A DNA stretch of 64,000 nucleotides from Hoylesella nanceiensis DSM 19126 = JCM 15639 (GCF_000379965.1 NZ_KB904327.1:496001-560000); one strand, 5' to 3'. Shown: positions 15,780 to 25,405, counted from the stretch's first letter. The notes: generated from the sequence alone by a model not told the origin. Numbers and translations are program-made.

Positions 15780-18242
15780 TTATCTTAACTCGGCATTTAA
15801 TCTCTTTGTGAGGTTATCTATGAGTTTGTTCATGATTGAATCGATCTGTTTGTCATTCAAAGTCTTCTGCTCATCTTGTAAGATGAAGTTTACAGCATAA
15901 CTCTTTTTGCCTTCAGGTAGATTCTTTCCTTCATATACGTCGAATAGTTCTACAGCCTTTAAGAGCTTCTTTTCTGTAGAATAAGCTATTTCTTTGATTT
16001 GTTCGAACTCAACAGTTTTTTCTACAAGCAACGCTAAATCACGACTTACAGCAGGATATTTGCTAATTTCTTTATATTCCACTACGTGTTTCTTCACTGC
16101 CTTCAACAAATTATCCCAATAGATATCAGCAAAGAATACTTCGTTTGTTATACCCATATTCTTTGTTAGCTTGTATGCAACAATGCCCAATTCAGCAATG
16201 ATCTTGCCTGCTTTTGTTATGATAGAAATACTATCTTCGAAAATATTATTTTCACCTTTTACAAGTGTAACTGCTTGAAGTGAAAGTCCAAGTCGCACCA
16301 AGATATTCTCTACATAAGCCTTTAACTCATAAAAAGAAGCATCTTCATTGGGGTGAGCCCAGCTATTTTCAACTCTCTTTCCAGTAATCCAAAGTCCTAA
16401 ATGTTGGTCTTGTGTATATGCTTTTATCAACTTATCTGCCTCTTTCTTCGATTCATCATAGTGATAGCAATTACCAAATTCAAAGAATCTAAGATTAGAA
16501 TTCTTTCTATTAGCATTGCGAACAATACTTTCTAAACCTCCAAATAAAAGAGTTTGACGCATCACTCCAAGGTCAGCACTTAAAGGATTAAGAATCTTAA
16601 CTGTTGTTTCTTCTGTATAACGATTGAGGTCTTTATAATAAGAAACTTTGGTTAGAGAGTTATTTAAGATTTCATTAAATCCGCCTCCAACGAGCTGTTC
16701 AGAGATAAGATTGATATATTTACGATTTCTATCTTCATCTGTTGGAATGGTTAAGGTACCTTTTAGTTGCAAAGGGATTTCGACATTGTTATAACCATAG
16801 ATACGAAGTATATCTTCAACAACATCACATGGGCGCTTAACGTCAACTCTATAAGCAGGGACAAGAATTTCTATTTGATTTTCATTCTCTGCTTCAATCT
16901 TCATATCTAAGCTGGTTACGATACTCTTAATGGTATCTTTTCCAATCTCTTTACCGATGAGTGAGTTGACATAATCATATGCAAGCACCACCTTACTGCC
17001 TTCGATTGGCTCGGGATAAACGTCCTTTATTTGCATAGATACTTGGCCACCTGCTAACTCTTTGCAAAGAATTGCAGCTTGTTTCAAAGCATATACCTGT
17101 CCATTAGGATCAATACCACGTTCAAAGCGATAGCTTGCATCTGTACTTAAGCCATGACGTCTTGCGCTTTTTCTTATCCAAGTTGGGTGGAAATACGCAC
17201 TTTCTAAAACTATATTGCGTGTATTTTCGTATGTACCACTACCCTTTCCACCAAAGATTCCCGCAATACACATAGCCTCATTTGCATTGCATATACTCAA
17301 ATCTCTTTCACTTAAGCTATGCTCTTCACCATCTAATGTGATGAATTTGGTGCCTTCTGGCTGAGTGGTAACAACAATTTTATGACCTACAACCATATCT
17401 GCATCGAAGCAATGCATTGGTTGACCGTATGCCATCATAATGTAGTTGGTGATATCTACAATATTATTTATAGGACGAATTCCAACTATCTTCAATTTAT
17501 TTTGTAACCATTCAGGACTTTCTTTCACTTCACAATTGCTGATACTAACGCATGCATAGCGTTTGCAAGCTTCAGTATTCTTTACTTCTACATCAATTGT
17601 TAGTGACTCATTATCTACTTCAAAAGCATCACAATTGGGCTTATGAAGCTCTGTTTGATAATTATTTTGCTTTAGCCATGCATACAAATCACGAGCAACA
17701 CCATAGTGACTCAAAGCATCTGAGCGGTTAGCTGTGATATCAACTTCAATCACCCAATCGCTTTCTAAATTGTAATATTCAGCCGCAGGCATTCCTATTG
17801 GAGCATCTTCTGGTAAAACAATGATACCATCATGACTTGTTCCTACTCCGATTTCATCTTCGGCACAAATCATTCCAAGGCTCTCTACACCTCTTAGCTT
17901 ACTTCTTTTAATTACAAATTCTTTGTCTCCATCATACAAAACACAGCCTAAGTCTGCCACAATCACTTTCTGATTTGCAGCAACATTGTGTGCACCACAA
18001 ACAATTTGTTGTGGTTCTCCTTTACCAAGGTCTACAGTTGTAATATGTAAATGGTCGCTATTAGGATGTAGTTCACATGTTAATACTTTACCAACATATA
18101 ATCCTTTTAATCCACCACGAATCGTTTGTACTTCTTCTAAGCCTCCTACTTCAAGTCCACATGAAGTAAGTGCTTCTGCAACATGCTGTGGAGTAAGATC
18201 AAAATCTACATACTCTTTCAGCCATTTGTAAGAAATATTCAT
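15780..18242 (-). CDS. pheT: Phenylalanine--tRNA ligase beta subunit
   Basis: 820 aa, full length. It has the N-terminal tRNA-binding/EMAP-like domain with the PNSDHLHITTVDLG block (about 60-75), the B3/B4 editing region, B5 domains and the C-terminal ferredoxin-fold anticodon-binding domain (AVSRDLALLV ... LFDVYEGKNLPEGKKS). It charges tRNA-Phe together with PheS, which is not in this window. A TAAATTTG box lies 34 bp upstream of the ATG. Confidence 0.96.
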   Translation of the reverse strand: MNISYKWLKEYVDFDLTPQHVAEALTSCGLEVGGLEEVQTIRGGLKGLYVGKVLTCELHPNSDHLHITTVDLGKGEPQQIVCGAHNVAANQKVIVADLGCVLYDGDKEFVIKRSKLRGVESLGMICAEDEIGVGTSHDGIIVLPEDAPIGMPAAEYYNLESDWVIEVDITANRSDALSHYGVARDLYAWLKQNNYQTELHKPNCDAFEVDNESLTIDVEVKNTEACKRYACVSISNCEVKESPEWLQNKLKIVGIRPINNIVDITNYIMMAYGQPMHCFDADMVVGHKIVVTTQPEGTKFITLDGEEHSLSERDLSICNANEAMCIAGIFGGKGSGTYENTRNIVLESAYFHPTWIRKSARRHGLSTDASYRFERGIDPNGQVYALKQAAILCKELAGGQVSMQIKDVYPEPIEGSKVVLAYDYVNSLIGKEIGKDTIKSIVTSLDMKIEAENENQIEILVPAYRVDVKRPCDVVEDILRIYGYNNVEIPLQLKGTLTIPTDEDRNRKYINLISEQLVGGGFNEILNNSLTKVSYYKDLNRYTEETTVKILNPLSADLGVMRQTLLFGGLESIVRNANRKNSNLRFFEFGNCYHYDESKKEADKLIKAYTQDQHLGLWITGKRVENSWAHPNEDASFYELKAYVENILVRLGLSLQAVTLVKGENNIFEDSISIITKAGKIIAELGIVAYKLTKNMGITNEVFFADIYWDNLLKAVKKHVVEYKEISKYPAVSRDLALLVEKTVEFEQIKEIAYSTEKKLLKAVELFDVYEGKNLPEGKKSYAVNFILQDEQKTLNDKQIDSIMNKLIDNLTKRLNAELR

Positions 18243-18276
18243 TATATTTTTTATTTATGTATACACAATTAATGCG

Positions 18277-18284
18277 CAAATTTA
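18277..18284 (-). promoter_or_regulatory. -7 box of pheT-yebC
   Basis: CAAATTTA reads TAAATTTG leftward, 34 bp before the pheT ATG. No -33 is clear. Confidence 0.5.
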
Positions 18285-18448
18285 CTAAATTATGGGCATT
18301 TGCACAAGTCCAACTAAAGATATTTACAATGATAAAGTCGAACTTTTTCGAATTTTTCTCTTTGTTGTTTCAGTTAATAGAAACCTCATATCCTTTGCGA
18401 CTTGCCTTCTTTTAGTTGATGAAGATAAAAGAAGAGGAAGACAAGCTC

Positions 18449-19477
18449 TTAATCTTCTATTGTTTCAAGCTGAGAAAATAGCTTTCTTTTCTTGGCATAA
18501 TACTGCCACAACAAGAAGAAAGACATTCTTTCTTTAATCATTTTTTGCACAGCATTTGCTTGTATATGCTTGCGTTTTCCTGTTAACTGAGGAATCATTT
18601 GCTTGAAATCTCTTCTCGCTTTTACAACAGCTTGAAAGTCTTTCCATCCGCCTTCAGATAATAAGAGTTTAAATGCTGCAATATAATCGAGAACGAAACG
18701 AGTTCTCATTATTGGCTTTAATTCATCTTCTGGCAAGTTTTTATATAGCATTGCAAGATTATTTCGGAAGTTAAGATAAGTCTTTCTTGGATTGGATTTA
18801 GGCAGAGTTCCCCCTCCAAGGTGATATACTACGCTGTCTGGAACACAATAAATATCATATCCAAGTTGGTGAAGTTGCCAACAAAAATCAATCTCTTCGT
18901 TGTGAGCAAAGAACGAATCGTCTAATCCACCCACTTCCCAATAACACTCACTACGCACCATTAGACAAGCACCTGTTGCCCAAAAGATGGGCATTACATT
19001 ATTATATTGACCTAAATCTTGCTCTATTGTATCAAAAACTCGACCTCTACAAAAAGGATATCCGTATTTATCTATAAAGCCTCCACATGCTCCTGCATAC
19101 TCAAAAGAATCTTTATCTACAACCGATAACAACTTAGGTTGACAAGCTGCAACATGCTGATGACTATCCATGAACTCTATTAAAGGAACTAACCATTCGT
19201 GAGTTACCTCCACATCACTATTCAACAAGACGTAATAGTCGGCCTTCACCTGCTCTAAAGCTTTGTTATAACCTCCAGCAAAGCCATAATTCTTATCTAA
19301 TTGAATCAGCTTACACGTAGGAAAGTGTTGAGATACAAATTCAACCGAATTATCTGTTGAAGCATTATCGGCAACAAACACCTCAGCATCAGAGCTCGAA
19401 TACTGCATAACTTGCGGTAAATAACGCTCCAACATCTCACAACCATTCCAATTTAAGATAACAACAGCAACTTTCAT
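18449..19477 (-). CDS. Family 2 glycosyltransferase
   Basis: 342 aa. The GT-A fold is clear: VVILNWNGCEMLERYL at the start, FVADNASTDNS for nucleotide binding, YVLLNSDVEVT with the DxD-like metal site and an acceptor region with FFAHNEEIDFCWQL. The C-terminus is basic and has no TM segment. The likely role is transfer of a sugar to a surface polysaccharide or lipid, similar to rhamnosyltransferase-type enzymes; donor and acceptor are unknown. It follows mtaB by 13 bp and is probably in one operon with it. Confidence 0.88.
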   Translation of the reverse strand: MKVAVVILNWNGCEMLERYLPQVMQYSSSDAEVFVADNASTDNSVEFVSQHFPTCKLIQLDKNYGFAGGYNKALEQVKADYYVLLNSDVEVTHEWLVPLIEFMDSHQHVAACQPKLLSVVDKDSFEYAGACGGFIDKYGYPFCRGRVFDTIEQDLGQYNNVMPIFWATGACLMVRSECYWEVGGLDDSFFAHNEEIDFCWQLHQLGYDIYCVPDSVVYHLGGGTLPKSNPRKTYLNFRNNLAMLYKNLPEDELKPIMRTRFVLDYIAAFKLLLSEGGWKDFQAVVKARRDFKQMIPQLTGKRKHIQANAVQKMIKERMSFFLLWQYYAKKRKLFSQLETIED

Positions 19478-19490
19478 CTCACCTTATTTA

Positions 19491-20834
19491 TTATAAGAGT
19501 TCTACCTTTACAGCTGATTTATCGTGATTAAAATCTACCAACCGCACTGCCATTATTTGATTATCGTACTCTTCTTTTGAAAGATTTGCAGGCAACTCCA
19601 CTCTAATATAGTTATCTGTAAAGCCGTGCATTGCCTTTCCTTTTATATTCTTTTCAAATAAAACTTGAGCTGTTTTACCCAAATGAGCAGCATAAAAAGC
19701 TTGTGTTTTGGCATCAGAAAGCTCGAGTAAACGCTTTGAACGCAACTTCTTATCTTTATCATTCACAATATATGGAATATTTAAAGCTGCGGTTCCACGA
19801 CGTTCACTGTATGGGAATACATGAAGCTGAGTAACATCTAAGCTATCTAGAAAATTATAACAATCTTCAAAGAACTCAGGCTTCTCTCCTCTACTTCCTA
19901 CCATCACGTCTACACCTATAAAGGCATTAGGAATCAAAGTTTTTATTTTATGCACCTTATCTGCAAACAATTCTCTATCATACTTGCGTTTCATTAAACG
20001 AAGAACATCGTTAGAACCACTTTGAAGAGGCAGATGAAAGTGTGGCATAAAGGCTCTACTATTAGCACAATACTCAATTATTTCATCGCTAAGTAAATCT
20101 GGTTCTAAGCTACTTATACGAAATCGCTTGATACCTTCAACCTTATCGAGGGCTTTAATCAAATCAAAGAAGGTTTCATTTGTACTTACTCCGAAGTCAC
20201 CAATATTCACTCCAGTAAGTACAATCTCTTTTCCTCCCTCGCTTGCAGCCTGTTCAGCCTGCTCAACTAACGACGAAATAGATGGGTTTCGTGAAAAGCC
20301 TCGAGCAAAAGGAATGGTACAATAAGTACAAAAATAGCTACAGCCATCTTGTACTTTTAAGAAATATCGAGTACGATTACCACGAGAACATGATGCAGCA
20401 AAAGTCTTTATATCTTTTGTTTTAACCGAATGGAATGAAGATTCATTTGCATTTTTCTCCTCACCATTGCTCCATGCGTCTGAAAGATACTGAATTAAGT
20501 TGGCTTTTTCATTACTTCCTAACACCAAATCAACACCTTCCATCTTGCTTATTCGTTCAGACTCTAATTGCGCATAGCAGCCCGTTACAATAACAAAAGA
20601 ACCTGGATTTTCTCTAACCATTCTGTTAATTGCTTGGCGACACTTATGATCTGCCACCTCAGTAACCGAACATGTATTGATTAAACATATATCGGCACGT
20701 TCTCCACGCTCAACAGTTCGAACGCCCATGTCTTGTAACATCTTACCAAAAGTAGATGTTTCTGAAAAGTTTAATTTGCAACCTAATGTATAATATGCTG
20801 CTGTTTTGCCTTGAAAGGCAGATGTATCTATCAT
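19491..20834 (-). CDS. mtaB: tRNA (N6-threonylcarbamoyladenosine(37)-C2)-methylthiotransferase
   Basis: 447 aa of the MiaB/MtaB radical-SAM family. The N-terminal domain has the three cluster cysteines Cys19, Cys55 and Cys86. The radical SAM motif is Cys165-x3-Cys169-x2-Cys172 in GCSYFCTYCTIPFARG. A C-terminal TRAM-like region follows (FTDNYIRVEL). It adds the methylthio group to t6A37 of tRNAs reading ANN codons. The MtaB assignment over MiaB rests on the TCSVTEVADHKCRQ block and the IPFARG sequence. It has an 87-bp leader with two hairpin-prone segments. Confidence 0.92.
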   Translation of the reverse strand: MIDTSAFQGKTAAYYTLGCKLNFSETSTFGKMLQDMGVRTVERGERADICLINTCSVTEVADHKCRQAINRMVRENPGSFVIVTGCYAQLESERISKMEGVDLVLGSNEKANLIQYLSDAWSNGEEKNANESSFHSVKTKDIKTFAASCSRGNRTRYFLKVQDGCSYFCTYCTIPFARGFSRNPSISSLVEQAEQAASEGGKEIVLTGVNIGDFGVSTNETFFDLIKALDKVEGIKRFRISSLEPDLLSDEIIEYCANSRAFMPHFHLPLQSGSNDVLRLMKRKYDRELFADKVHKIKTLIPNAFIGVDVMVGSRGEKPEFFEDCYNFLDSLDVTQLHVFPYSERRGTAALNIPYIVNDKDKKLRSKRLLELSDAKTQAFYAAHLGKTAQVLFEKNIKGKAMHGFTDNYIRVELPANLSKEEYDNQIMAVRLVDFNHDKSAVKVELL

Positions 20835-20877
20835 TGTTTTATTTTATCCTCATTATAAAAAGAACTGCTTTTAAAGC

Positions 20878-20900
20878 ATTCTTCCACCTTATTATATATA
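20878..20900. repeat. 23-bp sequence identical to 11251-11273 (copy 2)
   Basis: Located in the mtaB leader, 44-66 bp before the ATG. Next to it, 20904-20917 is the palindrome CCAATTTTAATTGG, a 6-bp hairpin close to the expected transcript start. Confidence 0.6.
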
Positions 20901-20921
20901 TAACCAATTTTAATTGGCTTA

Positions 20922-20929
20922 CAAAGATA
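20922..20929 (-). promoter_or_regulatory. -7 box of mtaB
   Basis: CAAAGATA reads TATCTTTG leftward, 87 bp before the ATG. Between 20930 and 21121 nothing else is recognisable beyond AT-rich sequence. Confidence 0.5.
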
Positions 20930-21121
20930 CAACATTTAGCCCGAAATGGGTAGAAAAAAACACCATGTTTTTATATTGTGTGCGCACAAAATTGACTAAG
21001 AAACGAGATAAAAACAATACAATAAAATCTTTAACTTTTATTCACTCTTTGTAAATTACTGATAAACAATAAGTTACAAATTAGTTACAAAAAGCACTAA
21101 AAAAAAGCAGTTAAAAAAGAG

Positions 21122-21149
21122 TTGAGTATAAAAAAAAGTCTTACCTTTG
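21122..21149 (+). promoter_or_regulatory. Promoter of the 54-aa lipoprotein gene
   Basis: TTG (21122-21124), 17-bp spacer, TACCTTTG (21142-21149). The ATG follows 53 bp later, giving a leader of about 50 nt. Confidence 0.7.
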
Positions 21150-21202
21150 CAATGTTTTAATAAACAAATGATTGTTTTACAGTAAATTAAAAAGCAAAGA
21201 AA

Positions 21203-21367
21203 ATGAAGAAATTAGTTTTAATGTTCGTAGCTATCGCAGCTATCTCATTCGCATCTTGTGGTAACAAAACTGAAAAAGCAGCTGGTACTGATTCATTATC
21301 AAACGATACAACTGCTCAAGTTGACACAACAAGCGCTGATACAACTGCAACAGATTCAGTTAAATAA
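21203..21367 (+). CDS. Small secreted lipoprotein, 54 aa
   Basis: The frame encodes a lipoprotein signal peptide (MKKLVLMFVAIAAISFASC, lipid-modified Cys19) followed by a 35-residue tail that is almost only Gly, Asn, Lys, Glu, Ala, Thr, Ser and Asp, with repeated DTT/DTTS/DTTA. The mature part is acidic and should be unfolded. It has a good promoter, a leader and a strong terminator, all of which support a real and probably abundant product. Function unknown. Similar tiny Thr/Asp-rich lipoproteins are common in Bacteroidales. Confidence 0.82.
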   Translation: MKKLVLMFVAIAAISFASCGNKTEKAAGTDSLSNDTTAQVDTTSADTTATDSVK

Positions 21368-21407
21368 TTAGTGAAGTTTAGTAACTAATACGAACAAATT
21401 GAGAGTG

Positions 21408-21441
21408 AAGTCGTTATATCTTGTAGATATAACGACTTTTT
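21408..21441 (+). terminator. Terminator of the small lipoprotein gene
   Basis: Perfect 13-bp stem AAGTCGTTATATC with a TTGTA loop, ending in TTTTT. Confidence 0.92.
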
Positions 21442-21568
21442 CGTTTATAAGCATATCCCCTTTTCTCTTATATTCGCACAGCTTTTACTTTCCTTCTGCT
21501 CCTCTAAGTATATCTAAACAGAAAGCTGTATCTTCTTTTCTACTTTCTTTCTCTTATTATATAACACT

Positions 21569-21656
21569 TCATCACACCACAAAAGCTATGCTGTTATGAT
21601 ACAAAAGGATAGTTATTATCCTATAAAAGCTATACTTTTGCAAGACAAAAGAAGAG
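21569..21656. repeat. 22-bp-period degenerate repeat array C
   Basis: Four units start at 21569, 21591, 21613 and 21635. All contain AAAAG at the same place. It lies between two terminators of convergent genes. The rest of 21442-21755 shows no gene. Confidence 0.75.
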
Positions 21657-21755
21657 AGTTTACTTGGAAAGGAATAACTAAAAGACTTTTATTGCTTTCC
21701 TTTTATAAATAAACAGAAATAAGTTTTACCCATAAAGACAATAAAATAAAAATTA

Positions 21756-21792
21756 TCCTTCATACTTTTTGTATTTAGAAAAGCATGAAGGA
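21756..21792 (-). terminator. Terminator of the DUF5686 gene
   Basis: Stem TCCTTCATACTTTT (21756-21769) with AAAAGCATGAAGGA (21779-21792), one internal mismatch, followed leftward by a T-rich run. Confidence 0.8.
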
Positions 21793-21853
21793 CAACCTTT
21801 TATTGAGCAGTTTAAAAGAACAATACCGCTCTTATTCAAATTCAAGTAGTCAT

Positions 21854-24415
21854 TTAGAAACTCATATTAAAGCCAAAACGAATTCCGTTTTTCTTTGTTC
21901 CAGGAACATCGTTATAATTAAATCGATGTACATAATCAATTGCAAAGAACTTAAAGATATTATGAACTCCCGCCACTAACTCCATATATGGAACCTTTTT
22001 ATCCATCAATTGAGTTGTTGAAGGCAATTCAAATAGCAACTCATCTGTTGCATTTTGAGTTAGCAAACGAGGATTATTCTTGTCTGTAAGCGTTCCCCAC
22101 ATTCCCTTAAAGGCAACGTATTCACGCCATTTTAAGTGTTTCACAAGCGGTAAACGATTTAGAATCTTTCCATTTAAATCCCATGCAACTGACCAGAATG
22201 CATATCTATCGTTCAAGAACTCCATATTCTTCATCATACTGAAGGTATTCTCATGTTCGAAGAAAGATAAGTTTACAGGAGGCATAATCAAAAGTGGGAA
22301 GGGTACTTTGTTCCACTCTATTCCTCCATTTAGATGCGTATCAACATATCCCCAGCTACCCATCCAAAAGCGTTTGTACACTCCTAACTCGGTTCTATTA
22401 AACTGATATTGACCTCCAAGCACGTTACTTAATCCCATGGTGTGAGAAAGTTTGAACTCAGGAGAATCTAAATTCACTGGCCAACGACGTTGTTTGGTAT
22501 TCATATAGGTTTGTCCTGGGTTATAACGGATACCTACCGCCAATTCAGTTGTACGTATTTTATCTACAAATGGGTCTGTCAATATCTGCGAAGAAGCAGG
22601 CATTCGCTTAAATACAAGACCTCCAGTTGGCTCGTTACTCTCTGCTTTTAGTGAAGTGTTAAAGCTAAATCCCCAGTCTGTTTCATAATCAAAGCTCAAC
22701 TTTTGTCTATGATAGAAATACAATTGTTGCACTTTTTGAGTTCTAAAAGCCATAAAGATATTGTCTTTATTATGACGCAAGAACTTATCAGAAGGCGACA
22801 TTATATCATAAGAAGTCTCGAAAGTGATATTTCTTTGTGGGAATTCAAATGGTAAATTCTTTTTCTTATTCAGACTATAGGTTACCTCTGAGCTATAATA
22901 ATGTTTGTGACTCTTCGAACCATAAGCATAATATCCACTCCAGAACCAATGTTTATTGAGATTAGCTGTGGTTCTTCCGCTTAGTCTAAAGCGTAAACCA
23001 TCTACGAAATTACTAGACACCATTGTTGTAACAGGACCTATATCGAACTTACTTGGCGTGTTTGTTGACCCTGTCTCAACATAGTTTTCAAGGAAAGCTC
23101 TTACACCAAAGATAACCCATTTATATCCTTTAGACTGCTGCATCTTATGAATAAACGAGTTCATAGAGGTCTCTCCCCTAGTTAAATCCACCGTTCTATA
23201 CTGCTCCCAAAAGGCTTCATCTCTAATCATAGCATCAGCTTCGTGTCGCACTTTCGCCTTTCCTTTAAACAATTTGTTGGGCAACTCATCGAAAGCATAG
23301 TCGTTTAATCGGGTTGTTCTAACAACTAATAGCTTGTTAAATAGTTTATTTAGCTTTAGTTCTGCAAACATATCATCTTTTGTAAGCACCCAATCTCCAT
23401 CTGGTAAACGTGTATATTCTTGCTCAATCTTCATATTTTCTACGAAGTTTACATCACTACGAGCAGGAATAGTCATCGTACATTTCTTTACATGTAATGT
23501 AGAATCAGCAAGCACATAGAGGTCTCCTCTGAACCCAAAGTCTTGTTGGTTATTGGGAATGAAGTTGATATGATAGCACAAATCTCTATCAACATAAACA
23601 GTATCCTGTATATAATATCGATAGAAAGAAATCGCTGTTTTACCTATTGGGCTTGTAAAAGGATATTGAAGAAGACGTACATAATCGTCATAAATATCCA
23701 CATCAGTAAAGATATCCTTTAAAAGTGTGTTGAGAATCTCACCAGTTTGAATCACTTTATTGATACCTTCGGTCTTTTGTCCCATCACAATTTCACGCTC
23801 TGTCTTTGGATTTTTTCGGTAAATATGCTGAGTTACCGTTTCATCTACGGACAAAGGAAGAATAAGTTTGTTGTTATATGGACTTGTTTCTATTTGATCT
23901 AACAACCAAGAAGACTTCTTAAACATACCTGTTTCAAGGTCTTTGGGTTGTAAATCGTTCATCGATAGAGTTATCTTTTGATACTTATTAAATTGATAAT
24001 AATCGTGATTATCAAGGTGTGTCTTGCTTTTTGCAGCAATAACTCTACGCATTAGGGCTACAGCCGGATTGTCTTTACGAGAATAACGTGCACGTTTAGA
24101 CTTTACAATCACCTCATTTAGACTCTTAGAATCCTCTTTCAATACTATTTTTAGATGACTTGGGGTAGACGCATCTACCTTTATTGTCTGCGAACGAAAG
24201 CCTACAGAGCTAATAGTTAAAGTCCATCCTTCGTGTCTTTCGATTGTAAATGCACCATTCATATCACTTGCTGTAGCGATATGATGCCCCTTATACATTG
24301 CACTTGCATAAGGAATTGCATAGCCATCTTTATCTACTATTTCTCCAGTTATCTGAGCATTGATACTTACAAAAGCAACAATACTCAAACAAAATACTAT
24401 AAATAATCTCTTCAC
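21854..24415 (-). CDS. DUF5686/carboxypeptidase-regulatory-like outer-membrane protein
   Basis: 853 aa. The signal peptide (about 1-20) is followed by a carboxypeptidase-D regulatory-like beta-sandwich (ITGEIVDKDGYAIPYASAMYKG ... SSVGFRSQTIKV, about 21-95). Then comes a long region matching the DUF5686 family, ending in beta-rich, aromatic strands and a terminal Phe (FGFNMSF), typical of an outer-membrane barrel. The function of the family is not established. It resembles TonB-dependent receptors in the N-terminal domain but has no plug. Promoter box at 24471-24478; single gene with its own terminator. Confidence 0.8.
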   Translation of the reverse strand: MKRLFIVFCLSIVAFVSINAQITGEIVDKDGYAIPYASAMYKGHHIATASDMNGAFTIERHEGWTLTISSVGFRSQTIKVDASTPSHLKIVLKEDSKSLNEVIVKSKRARYSRKDNPAVALMRRVIAAKSKTHLDNHDYYQFNKYQKITLSMNDLQPKDLETGMFKKSSWLLDQIETSPYNNKLILPLSVDETVTQHIYRKNPKTEREIVMGQKTEGINKVIQTGEILNTLLKDIFTDVDIYDDYVRLLQYPFTSPIGKTAISFYRYYIQDTVYVDRDLCYHINFIPNNQQDFGFRGDLYVLADSTLHVKKCTMTIPARSDVNFVENMKIEQEYTRLPDGDWVLTKDDMFAELKLNKLFNKLLVVRTTRLNDYAFDELPNKLFKGKAKVRHEADAMIRDEAFWEQYRTVDLTRGETSMNSFIHKMQQSKGYKWVIFGVRAFLENYVETGSTNTPSKFDIGPVTTMVSSNFVDGLRFRLSGRTTANLNKHWFWSGYYAYGSKSHKHYYSSEVTYSLNKKKNLPFEFPQRNITFETSYDIMSPSDKFLRHNKDNIFMAFRTQKVQQLYFYHRQKLSFDYETDWGFSFNTSLKAESNEPTGGLVFKRMPASSQILTDPFVDKIRTTELAVGIRYNPGQTYMNTKQRRWPVNLDSPEFKLSHTMGLSNVLGGQYQFNRTELGVYKRFWMGSWGYVDTHLNGGIEWNKVPFPLLIMPPVNLSFFEHENTFSMMKNMEFLNDRYAFWSVAWDLNGKILNRLPLVKHLKWREYVAFKGMWGTLTDKNNPRLLTQNATDELLFELPSTTQLMDKKVPYMELVAGVHNIFKFFAIDYVHRFNYNDVPGTKKNGIRFGFNMSF

Positions 24416-24470
24416 TTTATCTTTTATCTAATAAAAATTCAAATCTATTTCCATTATCCAGAATAGGTTA

Positions 24471-24478
24471 CAAAGTTA
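24471..24478 (-). promoter_or_regulatory. -7 box of the DUF5686 gene
   Basis: CAAAGTTA reads TAACTTTG leftward, 55 bp before the ATG at 24415. Confidence 0.5.
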
Positions 24479-24532
24479 GAAATAATATATATAAAAAGTC
24501 AGAAAACTATTTCCTTTTTATTGTTTTTTCAG

Positions 24533-24540
24533 TAATTTTG
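24533..24540 (+). promoter_or_regulatory. -7 box of the inositol-lipid operon
   Basis: TAATTTTG ends 8 bp before the ATG at 24549 (and 2 bp before the in-frame GTG at 24543), so the mRNA should have almost no leader. No -33 TTTG is visible. Confidence 0.55.
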
Positions 24541-24548
24541 CAGTGAAT

Positions 24549-25019
24549 ATGAGTAGAACGCCTTTAATACCCACCATAATTGCTACAGGACTTGGTAGTG
24601 GGTTTGCGCCAAAAGCACCAGGAACAGCAGGTGCAATACTTGCAACCATCATGTGGTTTGTAGCCTCTTACCTACTAGAGCCAACAACTTTAGTTTGCAC
24701 AACACTTGCAGCTATTGTTCTTGCAACCATCATTGGAACATGGGCTACAAACAAATTAATGCCTTATTGGGGTGAAGATCCATCGAAAGTAGTTATCGAC
24801 GAGATGATAGGAGTATGGATTCCGCTTCTCGTTTCTCCTGCAATGAGTGTTGAATATGCCCTTCTTTCACTCTTTTTATTTAGGTTTTTCGATATTCTAA
24901 AGCCCTTAGGAATAAGAGCATTAGATAAAAGACACGGAGCATTTTGGGTGATGGCAGACGACATTTTGGCTGGAATTTACAGTCTTTTTATTGTTCTTAT
25001 TATACGGTGGATAATATAA
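24549..25019 (+). CDS. PgpA-like phosphatase, probable phosphatidylinositol-phosphate phosphatase
   Basis: 156 aa, PgpA family, with the signature blocks GSGFAPKAPGTAGA near the N-terminus, VVIDEMIGVW, FRFFDILKPLGIRALDKR and MADDILAGI. Four hydrophobic segments. PgpA normally dephosphorylates phosphatidylglycerol phosphate. In Bacteroides the gene in this exact setting dephosphorylates phosphatidylinositol phosphate, so that role is inferred from synteny. ATG 24549 is preferred to GTG 24543 because the -7 box ends at 24540. It is the first of four overlapping or abutting genes. Confidence 0.8.
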   Translation: MSRTPLIPTIIATGLGSGFAPKAPGTAGAILATIMWFVASYLLEPTTLVCTTLAAIVLATIIGTWATNKLMPYWGEDPSKVVIDEMIGVWIPLLVSPAMSVEYALLSLFLFRFFDILKPLGIRALDKRHGAFWVMADDILAGIYSLFIVLIIRWII

Positions 25020-25405
25020 AGCGGTCACTTTCACAATTTATTAAGGCACAAGTATCTGCTTCTGGCGCATCTGTAGTTGATTTTTTAGTAACGATATTCC
25101 TCACTGAAGTAATCCAACTATGGTATGTTTATTCTACATTTATTGGTGCTTGTTCTGGTGGAATATGCAATTGTGTAACTAATTATAAATGGGTTTTTAA
25201 AGTAAAAGACAAGAAAAAGAAAGATATTGCATGGCGTTATACCCTCGTATGGGGCACAAGTATTGCTCTAAATACAATGGGAACCGCTTTCATTAAAGAG
25301 TCTTTCGGCATCAACTACCTATATTCTAAAATTATAACTGCTATTTGTGTAGCGGTTTGTTGGAATTATCAAATACAACGAAAATTTGTTTTTAAGAAGA
25401 TATGA
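25007..25405 (+). CDS. GtrA-family membrane protein
   Basis: About 132 aa with four TM helices of the GtrA/DPMS family ([23 protein letters not shown] ... [12 protein letters not shown]). A GTG at 25007 is the best start, overlapping the previous gene by 13 bp. The frame is open further upstream, but that part lies inside the PgpA-like gene. GtrA proteins are thought to move polyprenyl- or lipid-linked sugars across membranes. Here it may serve the inositol-lipid pathway, which is inference from the operon. Its stop overlaps the next start as ATGA. Confidence 0.8.
   Translation: MDNIKRSLSQFIKAQVSASGASVVDFLVTIFLTEVIQLWYVYSTFIGACSGGICNCVTNYKWVFKVKDKKKKDIAWRYTLVWGTSIALNTMGTAFIKESFGINYLYSKIITAICVAVCWNYQIQRKFVFKKI

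Noticed and set aside
21399-21599. 66-codon frame after the small lipoprotein
   Set aside because: It runs through the terminator hairpin and repeat array C, with no start signals.
24944-25006. Upstream start of the GtrA protein
   Set aside because: The extra 21 residues lie wholly inside the PgpA-like gene and lack GtrA character; the GTG at 25007 gives the normal family length.
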